A DNA stretch of 64,000 nt from Methylobacillus methanolivorans (GTDB lineage Bacteria; Pseudomonadota; Gammaproteobacteria; Burkholderiales; Methylophilaceae): assembly GCF_020531845.1 (NCBI RefSeq), contig NZ_JAJAVF010000002.1, forward strand, positions 1,027,543 through 1,091,542. Reading direction: 5' to 3'. A program made the translations under genes and the position numbers. The notes beneath the pieces are model-generated. The model was not told the DNA's origin and did no database searches. It worked only from the letters and a program-made list of their open reading frames with translations. Positions 45,251-54,278 of this stretch are shown here, in pieces. The number at the start of each line of letters is the position of its first letter. The stretch's first letter is position 1.

Positions 45251-46120
45251 TCAGGTATTCCAAATCCGCGGCCGCACGGCAGGGCGCGCAGCATACCACG
45301 GCCGCAGCACTTGCCAGAGCCCCTCGAAATATTCTCGCGCGGCTTCCGAGGAACGACCAATGTAACGCGCTGAAAATATCTCCGGCAAGGCGCTAACGCC
45401 ATAGTACGCATCGCCTTTTGCCTTGATTTCCCGACAAGCTTCCAGCACCTCAGTTGGTACAACCCCCGCTGCCACGACCAGACTGCCATTCACCGGCATG
45501 CCTTTCAAGCCAACACCGGAACGCATCACGACACTGTCCGGCTGGGCAAATAGTCGCTCATTCCAGATCAGTCGCCCTTCACGCCGAACCTGCATGCTTT
45601 GTCGCAATTCACCTTGCTGCCATTGCTCACCACGTGCCTGCCTGCCGAAACAGACAATATCCCAGCCACAAAACACTGCAGTTTCTGCAAGGTCTATCTC
45701 ATTACTGAAATGCACTGCACTACCATCGAACAGGATGTTTTCCTGCGGCAGCCATTCCAGGCAACTGTTCGCCGCTAGTTGAAATCTTATTTCCTGACTG
45801 GCATGTAATTGATTGGCCTTGTACCACTTTCCTGCTCCGGGCGTCGTCAGCAAGGCAGAAGATGCACTAGCCAGTGTGGCGTGCAATTGCAAATGATCTC
45901 CCCCCGCCACGCCGCCTGGGGGATGAATGATGATGCCATGACAAACATCATCACCTTCAGGATAGAACATTTTTTGTACGACCAAGGGCCCTTGATGACG
46001 CTTGCCGACCAATGTCGTGCGCCCGGACCTTGCTGCAAAATCCAGTGCCAGCATGGCTTGCCAGCGCTTATCACTCCATGCCACCGTTTTTGTTTGTGCA
46101 TCATCCATCGGCAGCATCAT
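45251..46120 (-). CDS. ureD: Urease accessory protein UreD
   Basis: A 289-residue beta-helical scaffold protein (GLVVQKMFYPEG-type motif, HPPGGVAGGD, TTPGAGKWYK, WLPQENILFDG) that binds UreABC and forms the nickel tunnel with UreF and UreG. First gene of the urease cluster, downstream of the urtE terminator. MMLPMDD gives three closely spaced possible starts. Confidence 0.94.
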   Translation of the reverse strand: MMLPMDDAQTKTVAWSDKRWQAMLALDFAARSGRTTLVGKRHQGPLVVQKMFYPEGDDVCHGIIIHPPGGVAGGDHLQLHATLASASSALLTTPGAGKWYKANQLHASQEIRFQLAANSCLEWLPQENILFDGSAVHFSNEIDLAETAVFCGWDIVCFGRQARGEQWQQGELRQSMQVRREGRLIWNERLFAQPDSVVMRSGVGLKGMPVNGSLVVAAGVVPTEVLEACREIKAKGDAYYGVSALPEIFSARYIGRSSEAAREYFEGLWQVLRPWYAARPAVRPRIWNT

Positions 46121-46143
46121 ATCAATACATTACTTCAGATAAC

Positions 46144-46184
46144 AAAAAAGCCTCACTGACAGCAATACGCCGCCAGTGGGCTTT
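46144..46184 (-). terminator. Terminator of the urt/fmd transporter operon
   Basis: On the minus strand AAAGCCCACTG pairs with CAGTGAGGCTTT, followed by a T-run. It lies 11 bases beyond the urtE stop and 24 bases before ureD, so urease genes probably depend on read-through or their own promoter. Confidence 0.75.
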
Positions 46185-46195
46185 GACCATATTGC

Positions 46196-46885
46196 TTAAA
46201 CGGATAAATATCCCTTTATCTTGGCGGCATCCACTTCGCTGCGCTTGTTTTCGTGGATGAAATTACCCTTATCAATGACGATAATGCGGTCAGCAATCTC
46301 CATGGTGAAGCTCAGCACCTGCTCGGAGACGATGATGGTGATCTCACGCATCTTGCGGATTTCATTCAGCACCTTGGCAATATCCTTGATGATGGACGGC
46401 TGAATGCCTTCGGTCGGCTCATCCAGCAATAACACTTTAGGGTTGGTCACCAAGGCACGGGCAATCGCCAATTGCTGTTGCTGACCGCCGGACAGGTTGC
46501 CGCCCTTGCGGTTGCGCATGTCATAAAGCACCGGGAACAACGCGTAGATATCCTCGGGAATCTGGCGGGATTTGGACTTCTCTAAGCCGGTCTCGATGTT
46601 TTCCTGCACAGTCATGGTCGGGAAAATCATGCGACCCTGCGGTACATAGGCCAGGCCTTTTTGCACGCGCTGGAAAGTTTCACTGCCGTTAATGTCTACG
46701 CCGTCCACGCTGGCCTTCTTGCTCTTGCTCGGCAGGATGCCCATCAACGACTTGAACAAGGTGGTCTTGCCCATACCGTTGCGGCCCATGATAGCCAGTG
46801 TTTCGTTTTTGGCAGCACTAAAGCTGATGCCGTGGATCACTTCACTTTGTCCGTAGCTGACTGTCAGGTCTTCAATCTCAATCAT
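46196..46885 (-). CDS. urtE: Urea/amide ABC transporter ATPase UrtE
   Basis: A 229-residue LivF-type ATPase: Walker A GRNGMGKTT, signature LSGGQQQQLAIARAL, Walker B VLLLDEPTEGIQPS. Second ATPase of the branched-chain-type importer; 64 bases after urtD. Confidence 0.93.
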   Translation of the reverse strand: MIEIEDLTVSYGQSEVIHGISFSAAKNETLAIMGRNGMGKTTLFKSLMGILPSKSKKASVDGVDINGSETFQRVQKGLAYVPQGRMIFPTMTVQENIETGLEKSKSRQIPEDIYALFPVLYDMRNRKGGNLSGGQQQQLAIARALVTNPKVLLLDEPTEGIQPSIIKDIAKVLNEIRKMREITIIVSEQVLSFTMEIADRIIVIDKGNFIHENKRSEVDAAKIKGYLSV

Positions 46886-46949
46886 TTTCTATCCTTTCAT
46901 TGTCCGGGCTGGCGGCGCGAGACTTCAGGCAACGCGCCGCATATTTACA

Positions 46950-47693
46950 TTAGTGGCCCAGATAGACCTCAATCACTTTTTCGTTAGCCTGCACCTTGTC
47001 CATGGCACCCTCGGCAAGAATCTTGCCCTGGTGCAACACGGTGACCTTGTGCGCGATCTTCTTGACGAACTCCATGTCATGCTCGATCACGATCACAGAG
47101 CGGTTCTGGCAGATACGGTTGAGAAGTTCCGCCGTCTGGTCACGCTCCTTGGCGCTCATGCCAGCCACGGGCTCGTCCAGCATCAAGAGCTCGGGGTCTT
47201 GCATCAACAACATGCCGATTTCCAGCCATTGTTTCTGGCCGTGGCTCAGCAGTGCGGCTTCCATGCCGAGGATATCTTCCATCATGATTTCCCTGGCAAT
47301 CTTGTGCACCTGTGCCACCACGGCATCGCTGCGCTTGAAGAACAGGCTGCCAAATACGCCACGGCCCTTGGGATAAGACACCTCCAGGTTCTGGTACACC
47401 GTGAGGTTCTCGTAGATTGACGGTGTCTGGAACTTGCGGCCTACCCCGGCGCGCACAATCTCGTGCTCGGAGAGCTTGGTCAGCTCACGATTCTTGAACT
47501 TGATCGAACCTGCGGTAGATTTAGTCTTGCCGCAGATCAGGTCCAGCACCGTGGTCTTACCCGCACCGTTAGGGCCGATCACCACACGCAACTCGTTCTT
47601 GTCGATGTACATATTCAGCTTGTCGACTGCCTTGAAACCGTCGAACGATACGGTCAGGTCTTCGATAGCCAGTACGAAATCGGTATTACTCAT
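46950..47693 (-). CDS. urtD: Urea/amide ABC transporter ATPase UrtD
   Basis: A 247-residue LivG-type ATPase: Walker A GPNGAGKTTVLD, signature region LSHGQKQWLEIGMLL (the usual LSGGQ appears as LSHGQ, a UrtD feature), Walker B LLMLDEPVAGMS. ATG overlaps the urtC stop (ATGA). Confidence 0.93.
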   Translation of the reverse strand: MSNTDFVLAIEDLTVSFDGFKAVDKLNMYIDKNELRVVIGPNGAGKTTVLDLICGKTKSTAGSIKFKNRELTKLSEHEIVRAGVGRKFQTPSIYENLTVYQNLEVSYPKGRGVFGSLFFKRSDAVVAQVHKIAREIMMEDILGMEAALLSHGQKQWLEIGMLLMQDPELLMLDEPVAGMSAKERDQTAELLNRICQNRSVIVIEHDMEFVKKIAHKVTVLHQGKILAEGAMDKVQANEKVIEVYLGH

Positions 47694-48850
47694 GCTTTCA
47701 CCCCTGCTTCCTTGGTTTCAACTGGCACAGCCTCAGCCTTCTTGGCCTTTGGTGTTTCTTCCGACAACTTGCGCAGGAAAGGTACTTTTTTCGCATATTT
47801 GTCGTAGATACCAGCCAAGCCATTCGGGAAGAACATCACCACGGCAATGAACAAGCCCCCCATCAGGAACAACCACATTTCAGGATAGGTTTCGGAGAAC
47901 ATGGTCTTGCCCGCATTCACTAACAAAGTGCCATATACCGCACCGATCAGGGACATACGACCACCTACAGCCGCGAAGATCACCATTTCAATCGAAGGCA
48001 CGATACCGATGAAGGTAGGTGACATGAAGCCTACTTGCAGGGTAAACATCGCACCGCCAATCGCCGAGATCATGGCAGACAGGCAGAAGATGAATATCTT
48101 GAAGTTAGACACATCGTAACCAGAGAAACGGACACGCTCTTCCTTGTCACGCATCGCCAGCAGCAACATGCCGAACTTGCTGGACAACACATAACGAGAC
48201 AACAGGATGCAACCAATCAGCAATGCAGCATTGACGTAATACAACACATACTTGGCGCTGTCAGTACGGATATCCCAGCCCAGCAGTGTCTTCAGGTCGG
48301 TAATACCATTCACACCGCCGGTGTAACCTTGCTGACCAATAATCAGGATGCTCAGGATCAAGGCAATGGCTTGCGTGATGATGGCGAAATACACGCCACC
48401 GACACGACGCTTGAACATGGCATACCCGATAAAGAAAGCAAACAGGGTAGGCACGACCAGAATAGCGAGGATAGTCAGTGGCAAGCTCTTGAACGGCTCC
48501 CAAAACCATGGCAGTGCGGTCAGCTGATTCCAGTCCATGAAGTCAGGGATGCCAGGGGTGGACTGGATCGCAGTACTCACTGGGTCAGACGCTTCCAGCT
48601 TGAGGAACATCGCCATCGCATAACCACCGAGGCCGAAGAAGATGCCCTGCCCCAGGCTCAAGATACCGCCATTGCCCCACAACAACACCAGGCTAACTGC
48701 CACGAAGGCGTAAGTCAGGTATTTACCTACCAATCCAAGACGGAAGGGTTCCAGCCCCAGTGGCAGCACCACCAGGATCAGGGCGGCGAGGATGCCGAGA
48801 CCGATGGCCCCTTGTTTCCCGCCTAATATTTTGCTGAGTGTTTCATTCAT
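47690..48850 (-). CDS. urtC: Urea/amide ABC transporter permease UrtC (FmdF)
   Basis: A 386-residue LivM-type permease with about ten membrane helices and the motif GKTMFSETYPEMWLFLMGG near the C-terminus. The C-terminal tail is charged and Lys/Ala rich. It corresponds to FmdF of the Methylophilus short-chain amide/urea system. Confidence 0.92.
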   Translation of the reverse strand: MNETLSKILGGKQGAIGLGILAALILVVLPLGLEPFRLGLVGKYLTYAFVAVSLVLLWGNGGILSLGQGIFFGLGGYAMAMFLKLEASDPVSTAIQSTPGIPDFMDWNQLTALPWFWEPFKSLPLTILAILVVPTLFAFFIGYAMFKRRVGGVYFAIITQAIALILSILIIGQQGYTGGVNGITDLKTLLGWDIRTDSAKYVLYYVNAALLIGCILLSRYVLSSKFGMLLLAMRDKEERVRFSGYDVSNFKIFIFCLSAMISAIGGAMFTLQVGFMSPTFIGIVPSIEMVIFAAVGGRMSLIGAVYGTLLVNAGKTMFSETYPEMWLFLMGGLFIAVVMFFPNGLAGIYDKYAKKVPFLRKLSEETPKAKKAEAVPVETKEAGVKA

Positions 48851-48865
48851 GTTGTTCCCCTAACC

Positions 48866-49783
48866 TTACTTACGGACTTTGGATGCAAACAGGCCTTCTG
48901 GACGCATCATGAGGATGCCGACGATCACCATCAGGGTCGCGACCTTGCCCATGGAGCTGGTCATGAAGAACTGCAGGATGGATTGCGCCTGGGCAATGCC
49001 GAAGGCAGAGGCAATCGTTCCCAATACACTGGCGGCGCCACCGAAGACCACAACCATGAAGCTGTCGACGATATAGAGCGAGCCTGTGGTCGGGCCGGTA
49101 GAGGCAATGGTGGTAAACGCGGCACCAGCGACACCGGCAATGCCACAGCCCAGCGCGAAGGTCACGCGGTCCACCTTTTTGGTGTTGATGCCAACGGCAC
49201 CTGCCATCACACGGTTCTGCACCGTGGCACGCACACGCAGGCCCCAGCGGGAGCGGAACATGAAGATGAAGACCCCCAGGGTGACCACGGCGGCGAGCAC
49301 CAGCACGAAGACTCCATTGATGGGGATGTCGATATCCGGTGTTGGCTGGAAGGAGCCCATGAGCCATTCTGGCAGCACAGCGCTGACTTCCTTGGCGCCA
49401 AAGGTGGAGCGGAATAACTGCTGCATCACCAGGCTCAAGCCCCAGGTGGCCAGCAGGGTATCCAGCGGCCGCTTGTAGAGATGCCGGATCAGGACAAACT
49501 CGACGATATAACCAATGATGAATGCGATGATGAAGGCCGCGACAATCGCAAACAGGAAGTAGTAATTGACGATTCCGTAAGTCTCGGCAACCCGGGAAAG
49601 AAACACGGTGGTATAGGCGCCTATGGCCATGAATTCGCCGTGGGCCATGTTAATCACCCCCATCTGCCCGAAGATGATCGCCAGGCCAAGTGCCATCAGG
49701 AGAAGAACGCTGAACAGGCTTAATCCGGAGAAAGCCTGCATGACAACGATATTGCCTATCTCTGCCATTGAATAATCAAACAT
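48866..49783 (-). CDS. urtB: Urea/amide ABC transporter permease UrtB (FmdE)
   Basis: A 305-residue LivH-type permease: FGQMGVINMAHGEFMAIGAY and TWGLSLVMQQLFR, with eight or so membrane helices. Some UrtB proteins have a long periplasmic N-terminal extension; it is absent here, as in FmdE. Confidence 0.93.
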   Translation of the reverse strand: MFDYSMAEIGNIVVMQAFSGLSLFSVLLLMALGLAIIFGQMGVINMAHGEFMAIGAYTTVFLSRVAETYGIVNYYFLFAIVAAFIIAFIIGYIVEFVLIRHLYKRPLDTLLATWGLSLVMQQLFRSTFGAKEVSAVLPEWLMGSFQPTPDIDIPINGVFVLVLAAVVTLGVFIFMFRSRWGLRVRATVQNRVMAGAVGINTKKVDRVTFALGCGIAGVAGAAFTTIASTGPTTGSLYIVDSFMVVVFGGAASVLGTIASAFGIAQAQSILQFFMTSSMGKVATLMVIVGILMMRPEGLFASKVRK

Positions 49784-49846
49784 AATCGGCCTCCAGCCTT
49801 TTACTTACAGATTTAAATTCTGGTACTGCATACTGCTACTGCACGT

Positions 49847-49874
49847 CACAACAACCCCGTGCGGGGCTGTCGTG
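49847..49874 (-). other. Intercistronic hairpin between urtA and urtB
   Basis: On the minus strand CACGACAGCCCCG pairs with CGGGGTTGTTGTG with two mismatches around a 2-base loop. No T-tract follows. Such hairpins commonly raise the level of the binding-protein mRNA over the permease part. Confidence 0.65.
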
Positions 49875-49901
49875 ATTTATTGCATGTAAACCACTAGGTG
49901 A

Positions 49902-51146
49902 TTATTGGTAGCCCTTTGGGAATGGATCAGGCTTGATCAACTCGGACTCGTAAACCACATCCGCTTGACCATCAGCACGCCACTTACCTACACGCAGCTT
50001 GCTTTCCAAGTGATGGTTAGGATCAACCTTCACGTAGCCTTCTGGTGCTTCCTTGAACTCGTAGCCAGGCAATGCAGCAGCGGCCTTGTCTACATCGAAG
50101 CTACCCGCACGCTCAACCGCAGCCTTCCACAGCCATGGGCCTAGGTAAGCAGCTTGTGTCACGTCACCAATCACAGCCTTAGGACCCCACATCTTCTTGA
50201 ACTCAGCAACGAACTTCTCGTTGTTTGCGTTCTTCAGGGATTGGAAGTACTTCATCGCGGAGTAGAAGCCTTCCAGGTTTTCACCACCAATGCCCAGGAC
50301 TTCATCCTCGGTCACGGAGATGGTCAGCATGTTCTGCTTCTTGGAATTCAAGCCAGCAGCGTTCAATTGCTTGAACCATGCCACGTTACTGCCACCCACA
50401 ACCGCTGCGTAGATCACATCTGGCTTCTTCAGCTTGATCTTGTTGATCACGGAGCCGAACTGGGTATCACCCAGGGCGATGTACTCTTCACCCACGACCT
50501 TGCCACCTAGATGCTGCTCAATGTGCTTGCGGGCGATCTTCATGGAGGTACGTGGCCAGATGTAGTCAGAACCGATCAGGTAGAAAGTTTTGGCCTTCTT
50601 TTCCTTAGCTATCCAGTCCAGGCCTGCCAGGATTTGCTGAGTGGCTTCCTGGCCGGTGTAGAAGACGTTCTTGGATTGCTCCAAACCTTCATAGAAAGTT
50701 GGGTAGAACAGCAAACCATTGTCTTTCTCGAACACTGGCAACACAGCCTTGCGAGAAGCTGAAGTCCAGCAGCCGAATACAGTCGCTACCTTGTCCTTTT
50801 CCAGCAACTTCTTGGATTTTTCAGCGAAGGTTGGCCAATCGCTAGCGCCATCTTCCTGAATGATTTCGATCTTGCGACCCAGCACACCGCCCATGGCATT
50901 GATCTGGGCAATCGCCAGCTTCTCAGCCTGGATGGAACCGGTTTCACTGATCGCCATGGTGCCGGTAGATGAGTGAAGAATGCCTACCTTCACAACCTTG
51001 TCGGTGACAGCCAAGCCAGTGGTATTGACCTTGGCGGTTGAAGTATCGGCAGCAAAAGCGCTACCAGAAATAATGCCTGCTGCGAGCATTGCCCCCATCA
51101 GGGCGCCTGTCTTGGTGATGAACTGGCGTCGATTTGTCTTACTCAT
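49902..51146 (-). CDS. urtA: Urea/short-chain-amide binding protein UrtA (FmdD)
   Basis: A 414-residue periplasmic binding protein. The Arg-rich start SKTNRRQFITKTG and hydrophobic segment resemble a Tat/Sec signal (cleavage near SAFA/ADTS). The mature part has the urea-binding family motifs VKVGILHSSTGTMAISE, FGCWTSASRKAVLPVFE and YPTFYEGLEQSKNVFYTG. Strong ribosome site (CAGGAGA). Followed by an intercistronic hairpin. Confidence 0.93.
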   Translation of the reverse strand: MSKTNRRQFITKTGALMGAMLAAGIISGSAFAADTSTAKVNTTGLAVTDKVVKVGILHSSTGTMAISETGSIQAEKLAIAQINAMGGVLGRKIEIIQEDGASDWPTFAEKSKKLLEKDKVATVFGCWTSASRKAVLPVFEKDNGLLFYPTFYEGLEQSKNVFYTGQEATQQILAGLDWIAKEKKAKTFYLIGSDYIWPRTSMKIARKHIEQHLGGKVVGEEYIALGDTQFGSVINKIKLKKPDVIYAAVVGGSNVAWFKQLNAAGLNSKKQNMLTISVTEDEVLGIGGENLEGFYSAMKYFQSLKNANNEKFVAEFKKMWGPKAVIGDVTQAAYLGPWLWKAAVERAGSFDVDKAAAALPGYEFKEAPEGYVKVDPNHHLESKLRVGKWRADGQADVVYESELIKPDPFPKGYQ

Positions 51147-51207
51147 CAGATTTCTCCTGAAATTAAAACTAAAAAAGTGGGGTGTTCAACTAATTAACTA
51201 CCGAACC

Positions 51208-51558
51208 CTAGTGACCAAGCATCCAAGGTCTGGCGGTCTTCTTGGTTTGCATCTGCAATAGGCTTCCTTTCTCTTTTCCCTGAGTGGATTGCTTCGAAGT
51301 CGATGATGAACCGCAGGTATGACCCCCAGAGCACCCACAGCTAGAGCGGCGGGTAGCCCGGGGTTCATGGGCAGATTTTTCGTTGCGTTCATGCGCACTT
51401 CGTTGCGCCTTGCCCATGATGGCCAGGCGTGGTGCCGAGACAATGCGCTCACTCAACTCGCCGCAATCCGGACAGATCGTAGGCTCACTGGATGTACTCA
51501 TTTTCCCCAGTGCGGAAAACACTCCGCACTCATCACATCTGTATTCATACATAGGCAT
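51208..51558 (-). CDS. fmdB: FmdB-type zinc-ribbon protein
   Basis: A 116-residue protein. The N-terminal zinc ribbon has MYEYRCDECG and ICPDCGELSERIV (two CxxC pairs, residues about 8-38). The C-terminal half is low complexity with CGCSGGHTCG. In Methylophilus the homologue lies in the same place and was proposed to be regulatory; its activity is not established. Confidence 0.85.
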   Translation of the reverse strand: MPMYEYRCDECGVFSALGKMSTSSEPTICPDCGELSERIVSAPRLAIMGKAQRSAHERNEKSAHEPRATRRSSCGCSGGHTCGSSSTSKQSTQGKEKGSLLQMQTKKTARPWMLGH

Positions 51559-51604
51559 GGCGCTTCCCCTTATGCTTTCAAATCGTCAATCAAGAAATCT
51601 ATGA

Positions 51605-52828
51605 TCAGGATGTCTTGGCAACATCCACGTTGCCGGTGATGATCTTCACTGGGCCATCGGCATTCGGCTTCAGGTCAAAATCAAAGATCTCGGTTGGCAA
51701 CCACAGAGTGGCACAGGCATTCGGGATATCCACCACGCCGCTGATATGGCCTTCAACCGGTGCAGTACCCAGAATCGCCACGGCTTGTTCGCCGCTGTAG
51801 CCAAATTTCTTCAAGTACTCAATCGCGTTGAGGCAAGCCTGGCGATAAGCCACTTGTACATCCAGGTAGTGCTGCTTACCCTGCTCATCCACGGAAATAC
51901 CTTCAAAAATCAGGTAATCACGATAGTTAGGTGTCAATGGGCTAGGCTGGAACAGTGGATTCTTGACGCCATACTTCTTCACACCATCCTTGATCAAGCT
52001 GACCTTGATATCGAGGTAGCCAGCCATTTCGATCGCGCCACAGAACGTGATTTCGCCATCGCCCTGGGAGAAGTGCAGATCGCCCATGGAAAGACCACCA
52101 TCCTTGACGTAAACCGGGAAGAAAATCTTCGAGCCCTTGGTCAAGTTCTTGATATCGCAGTTACCACCGTGATCGCGTGGAGGCACAGTACGTGCGCCTT
52201 CCTTGGCTGCTGCTGAGGCCTCTTCGCCACTCAGGCGCCCCATGACGGCACCCGTTGGGTTAGGAGGCAATCCCAATGCTGGCACACGATCAGGATCAGT
52301 AGCGATCAATTCAGCTTCGCGCTTGTTCCATGTATCCAGCAACTCACGGGATGGCAAGCAGCCAATCAAGCCTGGGTGCATGATGCCGGCGAACTTGACG
52401 TTGGGAACATGACGGGAGGTGGTATAGATACCGTGAAAATCCCAGATACTTTTTGCTGCTTCAGGGTAATGATCAGTGAGGAAACCACCACCATTTTCCT
52501 TGGCAAACAAGCCATTGAAGCCCCATTGTTGATCTTGCAAAGTACCTACATCCAGGATGTCCACTACCATCAGGTCGCCTGGCTCAGCACCTTCAACACC
52601 AATCGGGCCACTCAGGTAATGCACCTGCAACAGGTCGACATCACGAATGTCGTTTGCGCTATCGTTGTTGCCGATCTGGCCACCGGTCCAATCCATGCAC
52701 TCAACACGGAACTCGTCTCCAGGCTTGACCATGGCGACCATGGGCAAATCAGGGTGCCAACGATTATGAATCTGGCCGTCCTGTTCCCAGGCTGGCTTGT
52801 CAAAATCCAGCTTAATCAAGGTCTTCAT
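51605..52828 (-). CDS. fmdA: Formamidase FmdA
   Basis: A 407-residue acetamidase/formamidase-family enzyme: EPGDLMVVDILDVG, FAGIMHPGLIGCLPS, DHGGNCDIKNLTKGSKIFFPV and MGDLHFSQGDGEITFCGAIE are conserved blocks. It hydrolyses formamide (and other short amides) to formate and ammonia in the cytoplasm, feeding both nitrogen and C1 metabolism of a methylotroph. AAGGAGG precedes the ATG. Confidence 0.95.
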   Translation of the reverse strand: MKTLIKLDFDKPAWEQDGQIHNRWHPDLPMVAMVKPGDEFRVECMDWTGGQIGNNDSANDIRDVDLLQVHYLSGPIGVEGAEPGDLMVVDILDVGTLQDQQWGFNGLFAKENGGGFLTDHYPEAAKSIWDFHGIYTTSRHVPNVKFAGIMHPGLIGCLPSRELLDTWNKREAELIATDPDRVPALGLPPNPTGAVMGRLSGEEASAAAKEGARTVPPRDHGGNCDIKNLTKGSKIFFPVYVKDGGLSMGDLHFSQGDGEITFCGAIEMAGYLDIKVSLIKDGVKKYGVKNPLFQPSPLTPNYRDYLIFEGISVDEQGKQHYLDVQVAYRQACLNAIEYLKKFGYSGEQAVAILGTAPVEGHISGVVDIPNACATLWLPTEIFDFDLKPNADGPVKIITGNVDVAKTS

Positions 52829-52862
52829 CTATACATCCTCCTTAAAAAACTCAACTCATGAC

Positions 52863-52891
52863 GGCCGTCATTCCATCCAGGAATGACGGCC
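52863..52891 (-). other. Intercistronic hairpin between fmdC and fmdA
   Basis: Perfect 12-bp arms GGCCGTCATTCC and GGAATGACGGCC with a 5-base loop, 8 bases beyond the fmdC stop. On the minus strand a T6 run follows about 23 bases later. It may act as a partial terminator or mRNA stabiliser. Confidence 0.7.
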
Positions 52892-52899
52892 ATTCCCAA

Positions 52900-54078
52900 C
52901 TAGAATTGCAACTGCAGACCTACTGTGAACTTGTCGATATCGCTCAAGCCCTCAGTCTTGGTCTTGGTGTAGACGGTGCTGATACGGGCGTTATGGCCGT
53001 CAATGATGTAGTTCAGGCCTACGTCGTACTCTTTCTGATCACGGCCAATCGTGCCGTCTGCATCAAACTTCTGGTAACGGCCATAGGGTTGGAACTTGCC
53101 CCAGCCCACGGTATCGCCAAACATCCAGGACACTAAGCCGAGGTAAGCCTTGCCTGGTACGGCACCAGTGAAAGTACCGCCACCAGCAACGACTGCTGCG
53201 GAATCTGCAGCAACGGCTGCATCACTGAAGTTGTATTTGTAAGCAGCCCCTTCGAGGTTCAGCACACCTGCAGCAAATTTCTTCTCGAATAAGGCATCCA
53301 CGTTGTAAGCCTTGTAGTCATCACTGTTGCCAGCAATACCTACTGCGTCCTTCTGGAACATCCCGACCAGTGCGATGGAGAGCACGTCCTTGCCGTAGTA
53401 CGCACTGCTGGTGTAGTAGGCTGGATCGTTGTTTGCATCCAGGAAGTCATACTGGATACGACCGCTGTACATCAGGTTGTCGGAACGGTTGGGGTTCAGT
53501 GCACTGTCATTGTTGAAACTGGAAACGCGATTACCTTCATAAGCACCCACGGAGTAAACCAGGCGCTTGTCGAGCAACTTACCCCAGACGGTCACACCAA
53601 TATCACGGCCAACGAACTTGTTCTGGTAGCGAGACACCACACCTGGGTAAGACCAGGCATTGAGGAAGAAAGGACCATCCAGATTGGCACGGTCTGATGG
53701 TGGCAACAACTGACCCATCCAGATATTGAATTCATCCATGAACTCAAATTGCAGATAAGCATCCAGGGTGCTGATGTCATCCTTGCCGCTACCATCATTA
53801 GTGGTAGTGAAAGTATTGAACGTCGCCTTGATATACTTGTTGAAAGAAGCATTGATGTAGATACGCGCGTCATCCACATCAAAATCCTTGGAACGTGAGC
53901 TACCATTAGGTGCTGCATCCTCAACGCTGGTGAATGCAGTACGCACGCCCAAGCCGATGCTGATAGACTTATCTTCACCGAAAGTGATCGTGCCTGCAGC
54001 TTGTGAATTCATGGATGGCAACGCAGCGGATGTTGCCAGTGCCACCATGAATGCACACTTCTTCATCTTGAATTTCAT
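52900..54078 (-). CDS. fmdC: Outer-membrane porin FmdC
   Basis: A 392-residue beta-barrel precursor. Signal peptide ends NSQA/AGTITF. The mature part has alternating beta strands with DDARIYINASFNKYIKATFNTF and GQLLPPSDRANLDGP, and ends with an aromatic residue (GLQLQF), as outer-membrane barrels do. It is first in the formamide/urea operon and corresponds to the amide-induced porin FmdC of Methylophilus. Confidence 0.9.
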   Translation of the reverse strand: MKFKMKKCAFMVALATSAALPSMNSQAAGTITFGEDKSISIGLGVRTAFTSVEDAAPNGSSRSKDFDVDDARIYINASFNKYIKATFNTFTTTNDGSGKDDISTLDAYLQFEFMDEFNIWMGQLLPPSDRANLDGPFFLNAWSYPGVVSRYQNKFVGRDIGVTVWGKLLDKRLVYSVGAYEGNRVSSFNNDSALNPNRSDNLMYSGRIQYDFLDANNDPAYYTSSAYYGKDVLSIALVGMFQKDAVGIAGNSDDYKAYNVDALFEKKFAAGVLNLEGAAYKYNFSDAAVAADSAAVVAGGGTFTGAVPGKAYLGLVSWMFGDTVGWGKFQPYGRYQKFDADGTIGRDQKEYDVGLNYIIDGHNARISTVYTKTKTEGLSDIDKFTVGLQLQF

Positions 54079-54187
54079 TTCCCTTACCCCTTAATTTAAG
54101 TTTCACCAAAAACCATCAAACCGAACGGTGAACTACCCGCTAAATCTTTCGTGTTGCCAGATTAGCGATTGAGGGGGTCGGCTTAAA

Positions 54188-54203
54188 TACGTCATATTGC
54201 GTA
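54188..54203. promoter_or_regulatory. Candidate operator upstream of fmdC
   Basis: TACG-TCATATTG-CGTA inverted repeat about 110 bp before the fmdC ATG. It could bind a LuxR-type regulator such as the one encoded at 35.5 kb; no second copy was found in the window. Confidence 0.25.
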
Positions 54204-54278
54204 CATGCCAGAATCAGGCCGCATGGTAATTTGGCCTCGTCGACAATCAATGCCTATGCCGGGGATGGCATGGGAAAT

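Noticed and set aside
48035..48826. 263-residue plus-strand reading frame opposite urtC
   Set aside because: Antisense shadow of a conserved permease gene; low-complexity His/Gln-rich product.
54206..54221. Weak sigma-54-like sequence CGGCCT-GATTC-TGGCA upstream of fmdC
   Set aside because: GG and GC spacing is right, but the -12 TTGC is broken (TGGC) and the -24 part has several mismatches; a 115-base leader would be needed.
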